Shown here piece by piece: positions 54,028 through 64,000 of a DNA stretch of 64,000 nucleotides. Below the pieces are notes generated by a model. That model saw nothing but the letters and a program-made list of their open reading frames with translations. It was not told the DNA's origin and ran no database searches. The position numbers were made by a program, and so were the translations under genes. Source of the stretch: Cherax quadricarinatus. Its lineage: Eukaryota > Arthropoda > Malacostraca > Decapoda > Parastacidae. Location of the stretch: assembly GCF_038502225.1 (NCBI RefSeq), contig NC_091323.1, forward strand, positions 22,816,345-22,880,344. The letters run 5' to 3'. Position 1 is the stretch's first letter; the number at the start of each line of letters is the position of its first letter.

Positions 54028-55225
54028 TACTGTCGCTCACACAAAATACGTGCTAAAGGAACAACTGGCAAAGTAGGCAGATGGATCTTCAACTTTCTAA
54101 CCAATCGAACACAAAGAATAGTGGTAAACAGAGTTAAATCGGAAGCTGCCATTGTGAAAAGCTTGGTTCCACAAGGCACAGCACTCGCCCCTATCCTGTT
54201 TCTCAGCCTCATATCAGACATAGATAGAGATGTAATCCACAGCACCGTATCATCCTTTGTAGACGGTACTAGGATCTATATGAGACTGTCATCTATTGAG
54301 GACACGGTTAACCTCCAAGAAGATATAAACAAAGTTTTCCAGTGGGCAACGGAAAACAATATGATGAATGAAGACAAATTCCAACTACTCCGTTATGGAA
54401 AACTGGAAGAGAAAACTAGAACTGAGTATACTACAAACTCTGATCATACAATAGAGCGGAAAAATAATGTGAGGGACCTGGGAGTGGTAATGTCTGAGGA
54501 TCTCACTTTCAAGGATCACAACAGTGCCACGATCACAACTGAAAAAAAAATGATAGGATGGATAATGAAAACGTTCAAAACGAGAGATGCTAAGCCAATG
54601 ATGATCCTTTCCAGATTATTTATTCTCTCTAGCCTGGAATACTGCTGTACATTAACATCTCCATACAAAGCAGGTGAAATCGCAGATCTAGAGAGTGTAC
54701 AGAGAACCTTTACTGCACGTATAAGTTCTGTCAAGCACCTTAACTACTGGGAACGCTTGGAAGCACTTGACTTGTACTCGCTGGAACGCAGGCGAGAGAG
54801 ATATATCATAATCTACACTTGGAAAATCCTAGAAGGAATGGTCCAGAATCTGGACACAGAAATCACTTCCTACGGAAGTAAAAGACTGGGCAGGAGGTGC
54901 AAAATACCCCCCATGAAAAGTAAGGGCGCTATTGGTACACTAAGAGAAAACACCATAAGTGTCCGGGGCCCAAGACTGTTCAACAGCCTCCCACCAGCCA
55001 TAAAGGGAATTACCAATAGACCCCTGGCTGCCTTCAAGAGGGAGCTGGACAGATACCTAAAGTCGGTTCCGGATCAGCCGGGCTGTGGTTCGTAGGTTGG
55101 ACTACGTGCGGCCAGCAGTAACAGCCTGGTTGATTAGGCCCTGATCCACAGGGAGAACTGGTCGTGGATCGGGCCGCCGGGGCGTTGATTCCCGAAATAC
55201 CCTCCAGGGATACTCCAGGCAGGTC
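54028..55225 (+). pseudogene. LINE-B RT remnant and 3' tail, copy 3
   Basis: One frame is open from about 54028 to 55095; the apparent GTG start at 54121 is not real, since homology begins upstream with KIRAKGTTGKVGRWIFNFL. RT motifs: SLVPQGTALAPILFLSLISD (motif B region), SSFVDGTRIYMRL where FADD is expected, so both catalytic Asp context residues are altered (FVDG). Then KNNVRDLGVVMSEDLTFKDH, SSLEYCCTLTSPYKAGEIAD, LDLYSLERRRERYIIIYTWK, RLFNSLPPAIKGITNRPLAA and KSVPDQPGCGS. The tail has GGGGCGTTGATTCCCGAAAT and CTCCAGGGATACTCCAGG. Motif A, endonuclease and 5' part are missing. Frame intact yet RT catalytically dead: probably a recent pseudogene of an already inactive lineage, or a single mutated codon pair. 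Confidence 0.85.
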
Positions 55226-55273
55226 TTCCTCTCCCCATCTATCTATCAGTCTATCACTTTCCACCATCCCCTG

Positions 55274-55276
<3 letters not shown>

Positions 55277-55363
<87 letters not shown>
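55277..55363. repeat. (CT)n microsatellite
   Basis: About 43 CT dinucleotides. Confidence 0.97.
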
Positions 55364-55366
<3 letters not shown>

Positions 55367-55691
55367 CCTTTAGCTGAGATTTTTTTTCGCTCACGTCTCT
55401 TTCTTCCTCTAAATTTTCCCTCTTCCATCCTTTACCTGTTCCATTCTCTCCATCTCCTTTCTCTTCCCTCTTCATGCTCTTCTCTCTCTTTCATTCTTTT
55501 TTCCCCCTCCCTTTCATTCACTTCATCTTCTTTTTCTCCTCTCTTCTTTGTTTAGCTTCCTTTTTCTTCCATCCCTTTTCCTTCCCTTTCTGTTCCTGTT
55601 TCTTCGTAGCCCCAGTTATTTACACAAGGGTTTGTGCAGTTCTCTCTCTCTCTTTTTTTCCCTTTCTTTCTCTCTTTTTTTTTTTTTTTTA
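55364..55691. repeat. Pyrimidine-rich tract
   Basis: T/C-rich low complexity ending in a T16 run that adjoins the LINE-C tail (the LINE-C A-rich 3' end on the minus strand). Confidence 0.75.
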
Positions 55692-56072
55692 CACAGGGTT
55701 TGACAAGGTTAGGTTAAGGATCCCTAGCTTTATTGACAAGCTAAGAGCTGTTACTTACAGGATGAAGTTGGAGCCATCTTCTGGGCCAGCATTTTCATTT
55801 GATCAACTGACTTTATCTCGTTGACATCATAATGCTGTACGAATGTGTTCCATACTCGAGTCATACTGAGTATAAATGATCTCAGATGAAGTGATGTTCT
55901 GGAGAAGGGCACAGCCAGAGTGAAGTTGCTGCTTTCTGCCCGTCTTGTGGTATAGAAACTTGCTTCTCGCTGTCCTCGAAGTGGATCCAAGTGTGGTACT
56001 TTTACAATATTGGCCTTGTACATAACAGTAAGGCCACCCACATCCCTCCTGTGTTGAAGGCTCTGCTGAAGT

Positions 56073-56073
<1 letters not shown>
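55692..56073 (-). pseudogene. LINE-C 3' part, copy 2
   Basis: Minus-strand frame 56041-55751 encodes GGLTVMYKANIVKVPHLDPL, RREASFY-like and RRAESSNFTLAVPFSRTSLH then LRSFILSMTRVWNTFVQH, matching copy 1 (16152-16480). 3' UTR ACACAGGGTTTGACAAGGTT on the plus strand. Truncated at a (CT)n tract (56074-56121). Confidence 0.85.

Positions 56074-56121
<48 letters not shown>
56074..56121. repeat. (CT)n microsatellite
   Basis: About 24 CT dinucleotides at the 5' truncation point of LINE-C copy 2; copy 1 is not at such a tract. Confidence 0.96.
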
Positions 56122-56125
<4 letters not shown>

Positions 56126-56681
56126 AGGCAAAGTTTGTATCGTCAGTAAGTTACTAAGGCTTTTATTCTCATCTTCCTCATGTAGGTCTCATTTTCACGA
56201 GTGAGGAAAGTTGGTGCGAAGGTGAGAGTGAAAATGAGAGGGAAGGCGATAATGTGGGACAGGAATGTGAACCAGACTGCAAACATTGTTTGAGTGTACA
56301 CAAGATGGAGGCCTATTTGTCAATGTATCTACATTGTGTTGAAATACACTTGTGACTGGACAATGGTCCAGAACAGACTGAAAAAGTCGTCATAAAGTTT
56401 CTTTCGCGAGGCGAAACGGTGACTGGATCACAAGACATTGTGGAAAACCCGCAGCGCGAGGAACACGGAGGATGGGGAGGAAGGGGGGGGGGGGTTTATA
56501 CTGGACGAGGGTTTGTGGGGGCGGCAGGTAGGGAAAGAAGGGTGTTGGGGGTGGTGGAAATAATGGGTGTGTGTGGGGAGGGGGGCCATTTGTAACACCC
56601 ACTCTACAGCTCGTTAGTTTTTGGGTAAAAGCACTAAAGAGAGGAATCGGACATTGATGTATTGTGATGGTTTTGTTGTTG

Positions 56682-56684
<3 letters not shown>
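56122..56684. other. Unassigned sequence with one CGAAACG motif
   Basis: GACAATGGTCCAGAACAGAC and GCGAGGCGAAACGGTGACTG at 56360-56425 resemble the core of the 117-bp insert at 57951. G-rich, with a G11 run, at 56470-56590. No gene. Confidence 0.4.
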
Positions 56685-56765
<81 letters not shown>

Positions 56766-56766
56766 G
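56685..56766. repeat. (GT)n microsatellite, 3' flank of A11
   Basis: About 33 GT, then GCGCGCGCGTGTGTGTGTATG before ACTCACCTAG. Confidence 0.97.
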
Positions 56767-59700
56767 TATGTACTCACCTAGTTGAAGTTGCAGGGGTCGA
56801 GTCCGAGCTCCTGGCCCCGCCTCTTCACTGATCGCTACTAGGTCACTCTCCCTGAACCGTGAGCTTTATCATACCTCTGCTTAAAGCTATGTATGGATCC
56901 TGCCTCCACTACATCGCTTCCCAAACTATTCCACTTACTGACTACTCTGTGGCTGAAGAAATACTTCCTAACATCCCTGTGATTCATCTGTGTCTTCAAC
57001 TTCCAACTGTGTCCCCTTGTTACTGTGTCCAATCTCTGGAACATCCTGTCTTTGTCCACCTTGTCAATTCCTCTCAGTATTTTGTATGTCGTTATCATGT
57101 CCCCCCTATCTCTCCTGTCCTCCAATGCCGTCAGGTTGATTTCCCTTAACCTCTCCTCGTAGGACATACCTCTTAGCTCTGGGACTAGTCTTGTTGCAAA
57201 CCTTTGCACTTTCTCTAGTTTATTTACGTGCTTGGCTAGGTGTGGGTTCCAAACTGGTGCCGCATACTCCAATATGGGCCTAACGTACACGGTGTACAGG
57301 GTCCTGAACGATTCCTTATTAAGATGTCGGAATGCTGTTCTGAGGTTTGCTAGGCGCCCATATGCTGCAGCCGTTATTTGGTTGATGTGCTCTTCAGGAG
57401 ATGTGCCTGGTGTTATACTCACCCAAAGATCTTTTTCCTTGAGTGAGGTTTGTAGTCTCTGGCCCCCTAGACTGTACTCCGTCTACAGTCTTCTTTGCCC
57501 TTCCCCAATCTTCATGACTTTGCATTTGGTGGGATTGAACTCCAGGAGCCAATTGCTGGACCAGGTCTGCAGCCTGTCCAGATCCCTTTGTAATTCTGCC
57601 TGGTCTTCGATCGAGTGAATTCTCATCAACTTCACGTCATCTGCAAACAGGGACACCTCAGAGTCTATTCCTTCCTTCATGTCGTTCACAAATACCAGAA
57701 ACAGCACTGGTCCTAGGACTGACCCCTGTGGGACCCTGCTGGTCACAGGTGCCCACCCTGACACCTCGCCACGTACCATGACTCGCTGCTGTCTTCCTGA
57801 CAAGTATTCCCTGATCCATTGTAGTGCCTTCCCTGTTATCCCTGCTTGGTCCTCCATTTTTGCACCAATCTCTTGTGTGGAACTGTGTCAAACGCCTTCT
57901 TGCAGTCCAAGAATATGCAATCCACCCACCCCTCTCTCTCTTGTCTTACTTGCGTGACTTTGTCAATGGTCCAAGTCGGACCGAAACGTCGTCGTAAGCT
58001 TCTCTCTTTTATGTGCGGATTATTTGTGTATCATTCCAGTCACAGTATTCTGCCTTTTTTTGTTATTTCTTGTCTTACTGCTGTCACCATGTCATAGAAC
58101 TCCATGTTGGCTGCTGTTGATGAGATCGTTCCTTTCTAGGTGTTCCACCACTCTTCTCATGATAATCTTCTCCATGATTTTGCATACTATACATGTCAGT
58201 GACACTGGTCTGTAGTTTAGTGCTTCATGTCTGTCTCCTTTTTTAAAGATTGGGACTACATTTTCTGTCTACCATGCCTCAGGCAATCTCCCTGTTTCAA
58301 TAGATGTATTGAATATTGTTGTTAGGGGTACACATAGCGCCTCTGCTCCCTCTCTCAGGACCCATGGAGAGATGTTATCTGGTCCCATTGCCTTTGAGGT
58401 ATCTAGCTCACTCAGAAGCCTCTTCACTTCTTCCTCGGTTGTGTGCACTGTGTCCAGCACATGGTGGTGCGCCACCTCTCCGTCTTTCTGGAGCCCCTTC
58501 TGTCTCCTCTGTGAACACTTCTTTGAATCTCTTGTTGAGTTCCTCACACACTTCACGGTCATTTCTTGTCTCTCCTTCCTTCCTTAGCCTGATTACCTGG
58601 TCCTTGACTCTTGTTTTCCTCCTGATGTGGCTGTATAACAGTTTTGGATCAGATTTGGCTTTTGCTGCTATGTCATTTTCATATTGTCTTTGGGCCTCCC
58701 TTCTTATCTGTGCATATTCATTTCTGGCTCTACGACTGTTCTCCTTATTCTCCTGGGTCCTTTGCCTTCTATATTTCTTCCATTCCTTAGCACACTTGGT
58801 TTTTGCCTCCCTGCACCTTTGGGTAAACCATGGGCTCATCCTGGCTTTTTCATTATTCCTGTTACCCTTGGGTACAAACCTCTCCTCAGCCTCCTTGCAT
58901 ATTGTTGCTGCATATTCCATCATCTCATTAAATGGCTTCCCTGCCAGTTCTCTGTCCCACTGAACCCCGTTCAGGAAGTTCCTCATTCCCGTGTAGTCCC
59001 CTTTCTTTAGTTTGGCTTCATTCGTCCTGGCCTTCCTGCTTCTCCCTCCACTTGTAGCTCTACTGTGTATTCAAAGCTTAAAACCACATGAACGCTGGCC
59101 CCAAGGGGTCTTTCATATGTGATGTCCTCAATATCTGCACTACTCAAGGTGAATACTAAGTCCAGCCTTGCTGGTCCATCCTCTCCTCTCTCTCTTGTAG
59201 TGTCCCTTACATGTTGGTACATGAAGTTTTCCAGTACCACCTCCATCATCTTAGCCCTCCATGTATCTTGGCCCCCATGCGGCTCCAAGTTCTCCCAATC
59301 GATCTCCTTGTGGTTAAAGTTACCCATGATCAGCAGCTTTGCCCTGCATGCACGAGCTCTTTTGGCCACTGCAGCCAGTGTGTCAACAATCGCTTTATTG
59401 CTCTCGTCGTACTCTTGCCCTGGCCTCCTGCTGTTCTGTGGTGGGTTATACATCACTGCTATTACCACCTTGGGACCTCCAGAGTGAAGTGTTCCTGCTA
59501 TGTAATCACTTTCTTCTCCGCTGTCTCCTCTCTCCAGCTCATCAAAATTCCATCGGTTTTTGATCAGCAATGCCACTCCTCCACCCCCCCCCTGTTCCCT
59601 CTGTCTTTCCTCGGGATCTGGTATCCCGTTGGAAAGATGGTATCTGTTATCATACCTGTAAGTTTGGTTTCTGTGAGAGCTATGATGTCCGGTGATGCCT

Positions 59701-60122
59701 CTTTGACTCTTTCGTGCCACTCCTCCCACTTATTTGTTACTTCATCAGCGTTTGTGTACCATACCTTCAGTTTCCTTTCCAACACTGTGGTTTGGGGGGC
59801 CTGTGAGGGTGGGGGACCTGGTAGCATATTGTGGGATTCTATAGCTCGGTGTTGGGTGGAAGGTGTGGGTATGGATTGTAGTGTGTGTTGGGATGGTGTG
59901 ATAGGTTGTGGGGTTCTGAGAATAGTTGTATGTGTGCTTGCCCTTGCTGCTCTGTTCTGCTCTGACTGACCTCTGCTGGTTCCATCCTTGTCTCCTTTCC
60001 AAGCTCCTTTCGCTTTTTTGTCCTCTCCCTCAGCTGCTGCTGTTCTGTTTGTGTTCTGTCTCTGTCTAGCAACATCCTCTTGTACTCTCCCGAGTATTTC
60101 AACCGTGGTTTCTCTTGGAGGA

Positions 60123-60124
<2 letters not shown>
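56767..60124 (-). mobile_element. LINE-A copy A11 (3.4 kb, from end of ORF1)
   Basis: Minus-strand copy colinear with A6 from its tail to the C-terminal part of ORF1 (RETTVEILGRVQEDVARQRQ), where it joins (GT)n at 60125. ORF2 is broken into frames: C-terminus 57422-56838, RT core 57857-57483 (SLFADDVKLMR intact), palm N-terminal part 58562-58269, linker 58986-58408, endonuclease 59729-59007 (LLIKNRWNFDELERG, LLIMGNFNHKEIDWENL; GNFN for GDFN) and 60190-59564 (VWYTNADEVTNKW, ALTETKL intact). There is a 117-bp SINE-like insert at 57951-58067 and a deletion of about 44 bp at 58104. Subfamily I. (GT)n on both sides. Confidence 0.93.
57951..58067 (+). mobile_element. 117-bp insert in A11 with 12-bp direct repeats
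   Basis: Bounded by TCTTGTCTTACT at 57939-57950 and 58068-58079, a target-site duplication of LINE-A sequence. Interior: CAATGGTCCAAGTCGGACCG, GACCGAAACGTCGTCGTAAG, CTTCTCTCTTTTATGTGCGG, then T7GTTATTT. It carries the CGAAACG core and a short T-rich 3' end, so it reads as a complete short retroposed unit. Confidence 0.8.

Positions 60125-60174
<50 letters not shown>
60125..60174. repeat. (GT)n microsatellite shared by A11 and A12
   Basis: About 25 GT dinucleotides serving as 5' flank of A11 and 3' tail of A12. Confidence 0.97.
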
Positions 60175-60177
<3 letters not shown>

Positions 60178-60575
60178 CAATTGTACTCACCTAATTGTGG
60201 TTGCAGGGGTCGAGACTCAGCTCCTGGCCCCGCCTCTGCACTGATCGCTACTAGGTCCTCTCCCCCTCTGCTTCCTGAGCTTTGTCATACCTCTTCTTAA
60301 AACTATGTATGGTTCCTGCCTCCACTACTTCACTTGCTAGGCTATTCCACTTCCTGACGACTCTATGACTGAAGAAATACTTCCTAACATCCCTGTGACT
60401 CGTATGAGTCTTCAGCTTCCAATTGTGACCCCTTGTTTCTGTGTCCCCTCTCTGGAACATCCTGTCTCTGTCCACCTTGTCTATTCCCCGCAGTATCTTG
60501 TATGTCGTTATCATGTCTCCCCTGACCCTTCTGTCCTCCAGAAGGATCAGGGGAGACATGATAACGACATACAAG

Positions 60576-60581
<6 letters not shown>
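60175..60581 (-). mobile_element. LINE-A copy A12 with inverted 5' segment (subfamily II)
   Basis: Minus-strand tail (ACTCACCTAATTGTGGTTGC) and ORF2 C-terminus (WKLKTHTSHRDVRKYFFSHR, AGTIHSFKKRYDKAQEAEGE) up to CCTTCTGTCCTCCAG at 60541. From 60542 to 60581 the sequence turns to plus orientation (GGATCAGGGGAGACATGATA, ACGACATACAAGATACT), overlapping the sequence just read, then directly enters (GT)n. A short 5' inversion with overlap, as made by twin priming. Confidence 0.88.

Positions 60582-60652
<71 letters not shown>
60582..60652. repeat. (GT)n-(GA)n microsatellite, 5' flank of A12
   Basis: About 28 GT dinucleotides then (GA)7. Confidence 0.97.
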
Positions 60653-61065
60653 CTAACAATTGCAAAAATATTTATATATGTCAATACGTGTCTGTATGCA
60701 TGTGTCTGTTTATACGGCCAAGCACACCATACATACCGTCCACATGCCTCTGTAAACCGTGTACATACACTTATACGGTATGTGTATTATGCACCCGTAC
60801 ACTGCTCGAATGCCACGGTATGCAGTGTATGAGCGCTGTATGCCGTGTAGGTGGTGTAACGGGTTAAGTGTGTGTATATTAGTGTTATGCAGGTGTGGTG
60901 TTTTTCCCCGTGTGAGTCTGATATGAGGTGCCACGCGTGTTTGTTTGTCGAGTCAACAGCTGTAAGTCTACTGGCCGCCCCTCATCACTCACACACCGGC
61001 AACATCCATACCTCCCTCATTCCTATAACCGATTACCCATAGACAAGAGGCATGATAGATTACGA
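60653..61065. other. Unassigned sequence
   Basis: Contains loosely repeated GTGTATG/ACCGTATG words at 60670-60890; no gene. Confidence 0.4.
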
Positions 61066-61305
61066 CCATTAATAACCCAGGAAGGTCATTAACCCAGGAT
61101 AACCCGAGAAAGCCAATCAATATGGGATTTTTCCGGTGGGGTCCTAGAAGTAAATGAGTATGTATAGCTAGGTAGACAAGGACAGTGTTATCATGATCAC
61201 AGTAAATAGGTGATATCACAATATTCAAAACAACCACTAGAAACGATAGCGAAGTTCGAGGCGCTTTCGTGATTTCTCACATGAAGGACCTTTGAAAATA
61301 ATGGA
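61066..61305. mobile_element. Hairpin element F1, copy 3 (one arm) with SINE-like 3' end
   Basis: CCCAGGATAACCCGAGAAAG and TTTTTCCGGTGGGGTCCTAG (compare 2870-2935), then TGATCACAGTAAATAGGTGA, TATCACAATATTCAAAACAA, CCACTAGAAACGATAGCGAA and GGCGCTTTCGTGATTTCTCA. Only the left arm survives. Confidence 0.65.
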
Positions 61306-61332
61306 ACAGTAGAAAGATTAGAAGGCTGAGAT

Positions 61333-61507
61333 ATCACCTGACATACGATATCACCTCAAATACGATATCACCTGACATACGATATCACCTCAAATACGAT
61401 ATCACCTGACATACGATATCACCTCAAATACGATATCACCTGACATACGATATCACCTCAAATACGATATCACCTGACATACGATATCACCTCAAATACG
61501 ATATTAC
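61333..61507 (+). repeat. 34-bp dimeric tandem repeat (2 x 17 bp)
   Basis: Alternating 17-bp units ATACGATATCACCTGAC and ATACGATATCACCTCAA, five dimers, each with the palindrome GATATC. Confidence 0.95.
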
Positions 61508-62104
61508 ACCCGTCCCAGTATGATGCAGGTGGCAATGTCAAACTCCTGTTATACATAGCTTAAATTCTTCCCAAATTTTATTAATTATAAATTAATTTAA
61601 TCTGTATAATCCTAAATTATTAAACATATTAAAATAAAAAATATTTATTTATGAAGCTTCATTGAATTAATAATAGACATAAGAACATTATTTGTTGGTC
61701 TCTGTATGTTTAATTTCATGGTTCCCCATTATAATTAGGACATCTAAAAAAGGCAATGGGTTATTTTGCTGAAACTTAACAGTAAAATTTACGGAGTGGG
61801 CTCGGATAATTCAAATAAATAAAGAAAATCGTTTATATCTTTATTTTTAGGCATAAAACATTATCAACATAACTGTACCTCCTACAAAACCAGGCTACTA
61901 TTACTTTGTAGAATTATTTGAAGAGTTCCTAGGTTATAATGAGGAGAAACGTGTAGAACAAGCTGTTTCTGTGAGAACGTTTCGCTCCGTAGAATATTAT
62001 CAACGTTGTCCCAATGAAAGCTTGTTCTTAATATGTTTTTAACCTCGTATTATGTGATACACGAGTTTGTGGACGATGGTGCATAAAGCGAACTCGCATA
62101 ATGC
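61508..62104. other. AT-rich unique sequence
   Basis: No gene. GTGAGAACGTTTCGCTCCGT at 61970 is the complement of the CGAAACG core motif. Confidence 0.45.
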
Positions 62105-62645
62105 GATACTCAAAGAATAATTTCTCACCTAAGCAGAGCTTCTAAGAATAATTTCTCACCTTAGCAGTGCTTCTAAGAATAATTTCTCACCTTAGCAGTA
62201 CTTCTAAGAATAATTTCTCACCTTAGCAGTGCTTCTAAGAATAATTTCTCACCTTAGCAGTGCTTCTAAGAATAATTTCTCACCTTAGCAGTGCTTCTAA
62301 GAATAATTTCTCACCTAAGCAGAGCTTCTAAGAATAATTTCTCACCTTAGCAGTGCTTCTAAGAATAATTTCTCACCTTAGCAGTGCTTCTAAGAATTTC
62401 TCACCTTAGCAGTGCTTCTAAGAATAATTTCTCACCTTAGCAGTGCTTCTAAGAATAATTTCTCACCTTAGCAGTGCTTCTAAGAATTTCTCACCTTAGC
62501 AGTGCTTCTAAGAATTTCTCACCTTAGCAGTACTTCTAAGAATTTCTCACCTTAGCAGTACTTCTAAGAATTTCTCACCTTAGCAGTGCTTCTAAGAATA
62601 ATTTCTCACCTTAGCAGTGCTTCTAGGAATAGCCTCTCAGCAGTG
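62105..62645 (+). repeat. 31/27-bp minisatellite, about 18 copies
   Basis: Unit AAGAATAATTTCTCACCTTA plus GCAGTGCTTCT; some units lack AATA (27 bp). Variants GCAGTAC and CTAAGCAGAGC recur non-adjacently, indicating block duplications. Decayed units continue to about 62770. Confidence 0.95.
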
Positions 62646-62779
62646 CTTTTAAGAAGACCTTCTTAGTGTATCTTTGAGAATAATTAACATAGAAGTACAT
62701 TTGGGAATAACTTGGCAGTACTTCAAAGAATAACTCTTATCTTAAGCAGTACTTCTAAGAATAGCTTTGGAAAAGCAAC

Positions 62780-63604
62780 AAGCTGTTGCTTACTACATTC
62801 CTCTAGGGTAGTGTCGACAACACTGAGGCTGAGCTGAGGCAGAGTGACGACTCTGTTGTTGTCGTGACGCCCTCTGGCTCCCTGGTCGTGTTTTCAGGGT
62901 CGCTGGACTGTGTTGGGATGATGGGGGTAGGGGAAGGGGGGTGAGAGGGGAAGAAGAGAGGAGGAGGGGAAAGAGAAAGGGGAGGATAATGGTGGTTCGG
63001 GAGGGGAGAGAGGAGCCAGTTAATGAGATTGGCAGACCTATATTACAGTAGCACCCACCTGTCTCTCTCCTTCTCCGCTCTATTCCTATGGACACTCGCT
63101 GCCTCACCCAAACCCATACTAAACCCATGCAAAACATCGCATACATTCAGTAGAAGGGGCAGTGTGCACTCAACAGGTTTCTGGTGTGAAGCGACCGCAT
63201 CGGAACTACCAATTGACAACGAGGCCTCTGAGTCAGTAATAGTGGCAGTGGTTTGTATACAAGTTTGTGATAGTCACAGCAAAACCAGTGAGACCCAGAA
63301 GCAGAACCAGTGGACACAACTCTGTGAGTGACGGTGGAGTAACACCAAAATTATAAGATAGAAACAGTGCTAAACTGCTGGAGATGGTCGTAGCCCCAGG
63401 TATTCCAGCCAGTTCCATCTCCCGTCAATTCCATGCCATTTTTAAAAGATGGTATGGTATATGTTTCGCTCCACTCCCGTCGGCCACTGCCAGAGGGAGT
63501 GGAGAGCAGAGTGAGAGCCTTCTGCTTTTCTATCCTCGCCTAGTCTTTCTGCCATATTTCTCTCTCTCTTAATCAGTTTTAAACTTTACTGTCTTACAAC
63601 CTGT
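62780..63604. other. Unassigned sequence
   Basis: GC-normal sequence. Frames of 117 codons on the minus strand (63146-62793) and 102 codons on the plus strand (63023-63331) have no recognised domain and the former overlaps a purine-rich patch (62925-63000). A host exon cannot be excluded but is not supported. Confidence 0.35.
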
Positions 63605-64000
63605 GATTCATTGGCTTGCATCCTTTGTTGCATGACACCCTCAATCTGGCACTTAATTTGTGGCACTCTCCTTCTAGTTGCTTGGCACTCTTTATGCTTA
63701 CTTTGTAGTCTCTTTTGGTTATTTGGCACTCTTCAGTTGGCACTCATTTTGAGTTTGGCACTTGTTTTTGGTTTGACACTCATTTTTGGCTTAGCACTCG
63801 TTTTTGGTTGTTTGGCACTCTTTTGTTTGGAACTCGTTTTTGGTTGTTAGGCACTCGCTTCTTGTTTGGCACTTATTGGTTTGGCACTCGTTTCTTGTTT
63901 GGCACTTGTTTTCGGTAGCTTGATAATCATTTTTGATTGTTGGGCACTCGTTCTGGTTGCTTTATGATCTGCTTGGCACTCTGATTGTTTGCCGTTCTCT
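63605..64000 (+). repeat. Degenerate TTGGCACTC tandem repeat at right edge
   Basis: About 16-20 imperfect units of 15-30 bp around TTGGCACTCGTTTTTGGTTG; the array seems to continue past the window edge. Confidence 0.85.

Noticed and set aside
54121..55095. Active LINE-B gene, because the frame is open for 324 codons
   Set aside because: The FADD catalytic motif reads FVDG and the 5' two thirds of the element are missing.
62793..63572. Possible host exons (frames of 117, 102 and 62 codons)
   Set aside because: No recognisable domain, no convincing splice pattern; part overlaps purine-rich low complexity. Left unassigned.

Overview
The window is nuclear DNA from an animal, most likely a decapod crustacean and probably a crayfish. 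The guess rests on interspersed repeats I recognise from decapod sequence, above all a non-LTR retrotransposon whose 3' tail reads, on the opposite strand, roughly 'ACTCACCTA..TTG..GGTTGCAGGGGTCGAG'. Extreme microsatellite density supports it. Genus is not settled. I find no host gene, rRNA or true tRNA gene. Nearly all long open frames are translated tandem repeats or retroelement remnants.

Layout. 0-7 kb: degenerate LINE, a small AT-rich MITE-like family (two copies), hairpin elements, a tRNA-like SINE, microsatellites. 7-9 kb: three LINE fragments. 9.5-10.7 kb: 19-bp minisatellite. 11-13.2 kb: remnant of a LINE whose C-terminus looks like a restriction-like endonuclease (RLE). 13.4-13.8 kb: near-perfect 400-bp palindrome with tRNA-like arm ends. 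14-20.6 kb: SINEs, a LINE-C tail, 22-, 31- and 37-bp minisatellites, a second hairpin family. 20.9-21.9 kb: 28-bp satellite. 22.3-27.9 kb: LINE-A copies, one split by a 4.9-kb gag-only LTR element with a very long leader holding 29- and 25-bp arrays. 29.7-33.3 kb: pyrimidine-rich arrays with G-rich complement. 33.8-34.5 kb: LINE-D remnant with RNase H motif. 35.9-43.1 kb: 7.2-kb TGAY-type satellite. 43.2-52.4 kb: nearly full-length LINE-A followed by several truncated copies. 52.9-56.1 kb: arrays, LINE-B and LINE-C. 56.7-60.6 kb: a long LINE-A copy and a 5'-inverted one. 61-64 kb: small arrays and AT-rich unique sequence.

The central observation concerns LINE-A, an APE-endonuclease, FADD-type reverse transcriptase element. 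Nine of its copies, from about 0.3 to 4.4 kb long and in both orientations, are bordered on both sides by an (AC)n microsatellite in the same phase: (AC)n-LINE-(AC)n on the element's coding strand. In two places adjacent copies share one microsatellite. This is what is expected if the element inserts into (AC)n tracts, as has been described for Mino of the R1 clade, but here the protein looks CR1/L2-like. Part of the (AC)n abundance of this genome may therefore be LINE target or tail sequence.

Labels such as LINE-A to LINE-D, SINE-T, hairpin F1/F2 and copy numbers A1-A13 are mine. Family assignments come from motifs and internal comparison of copies by eye; no database was searched.
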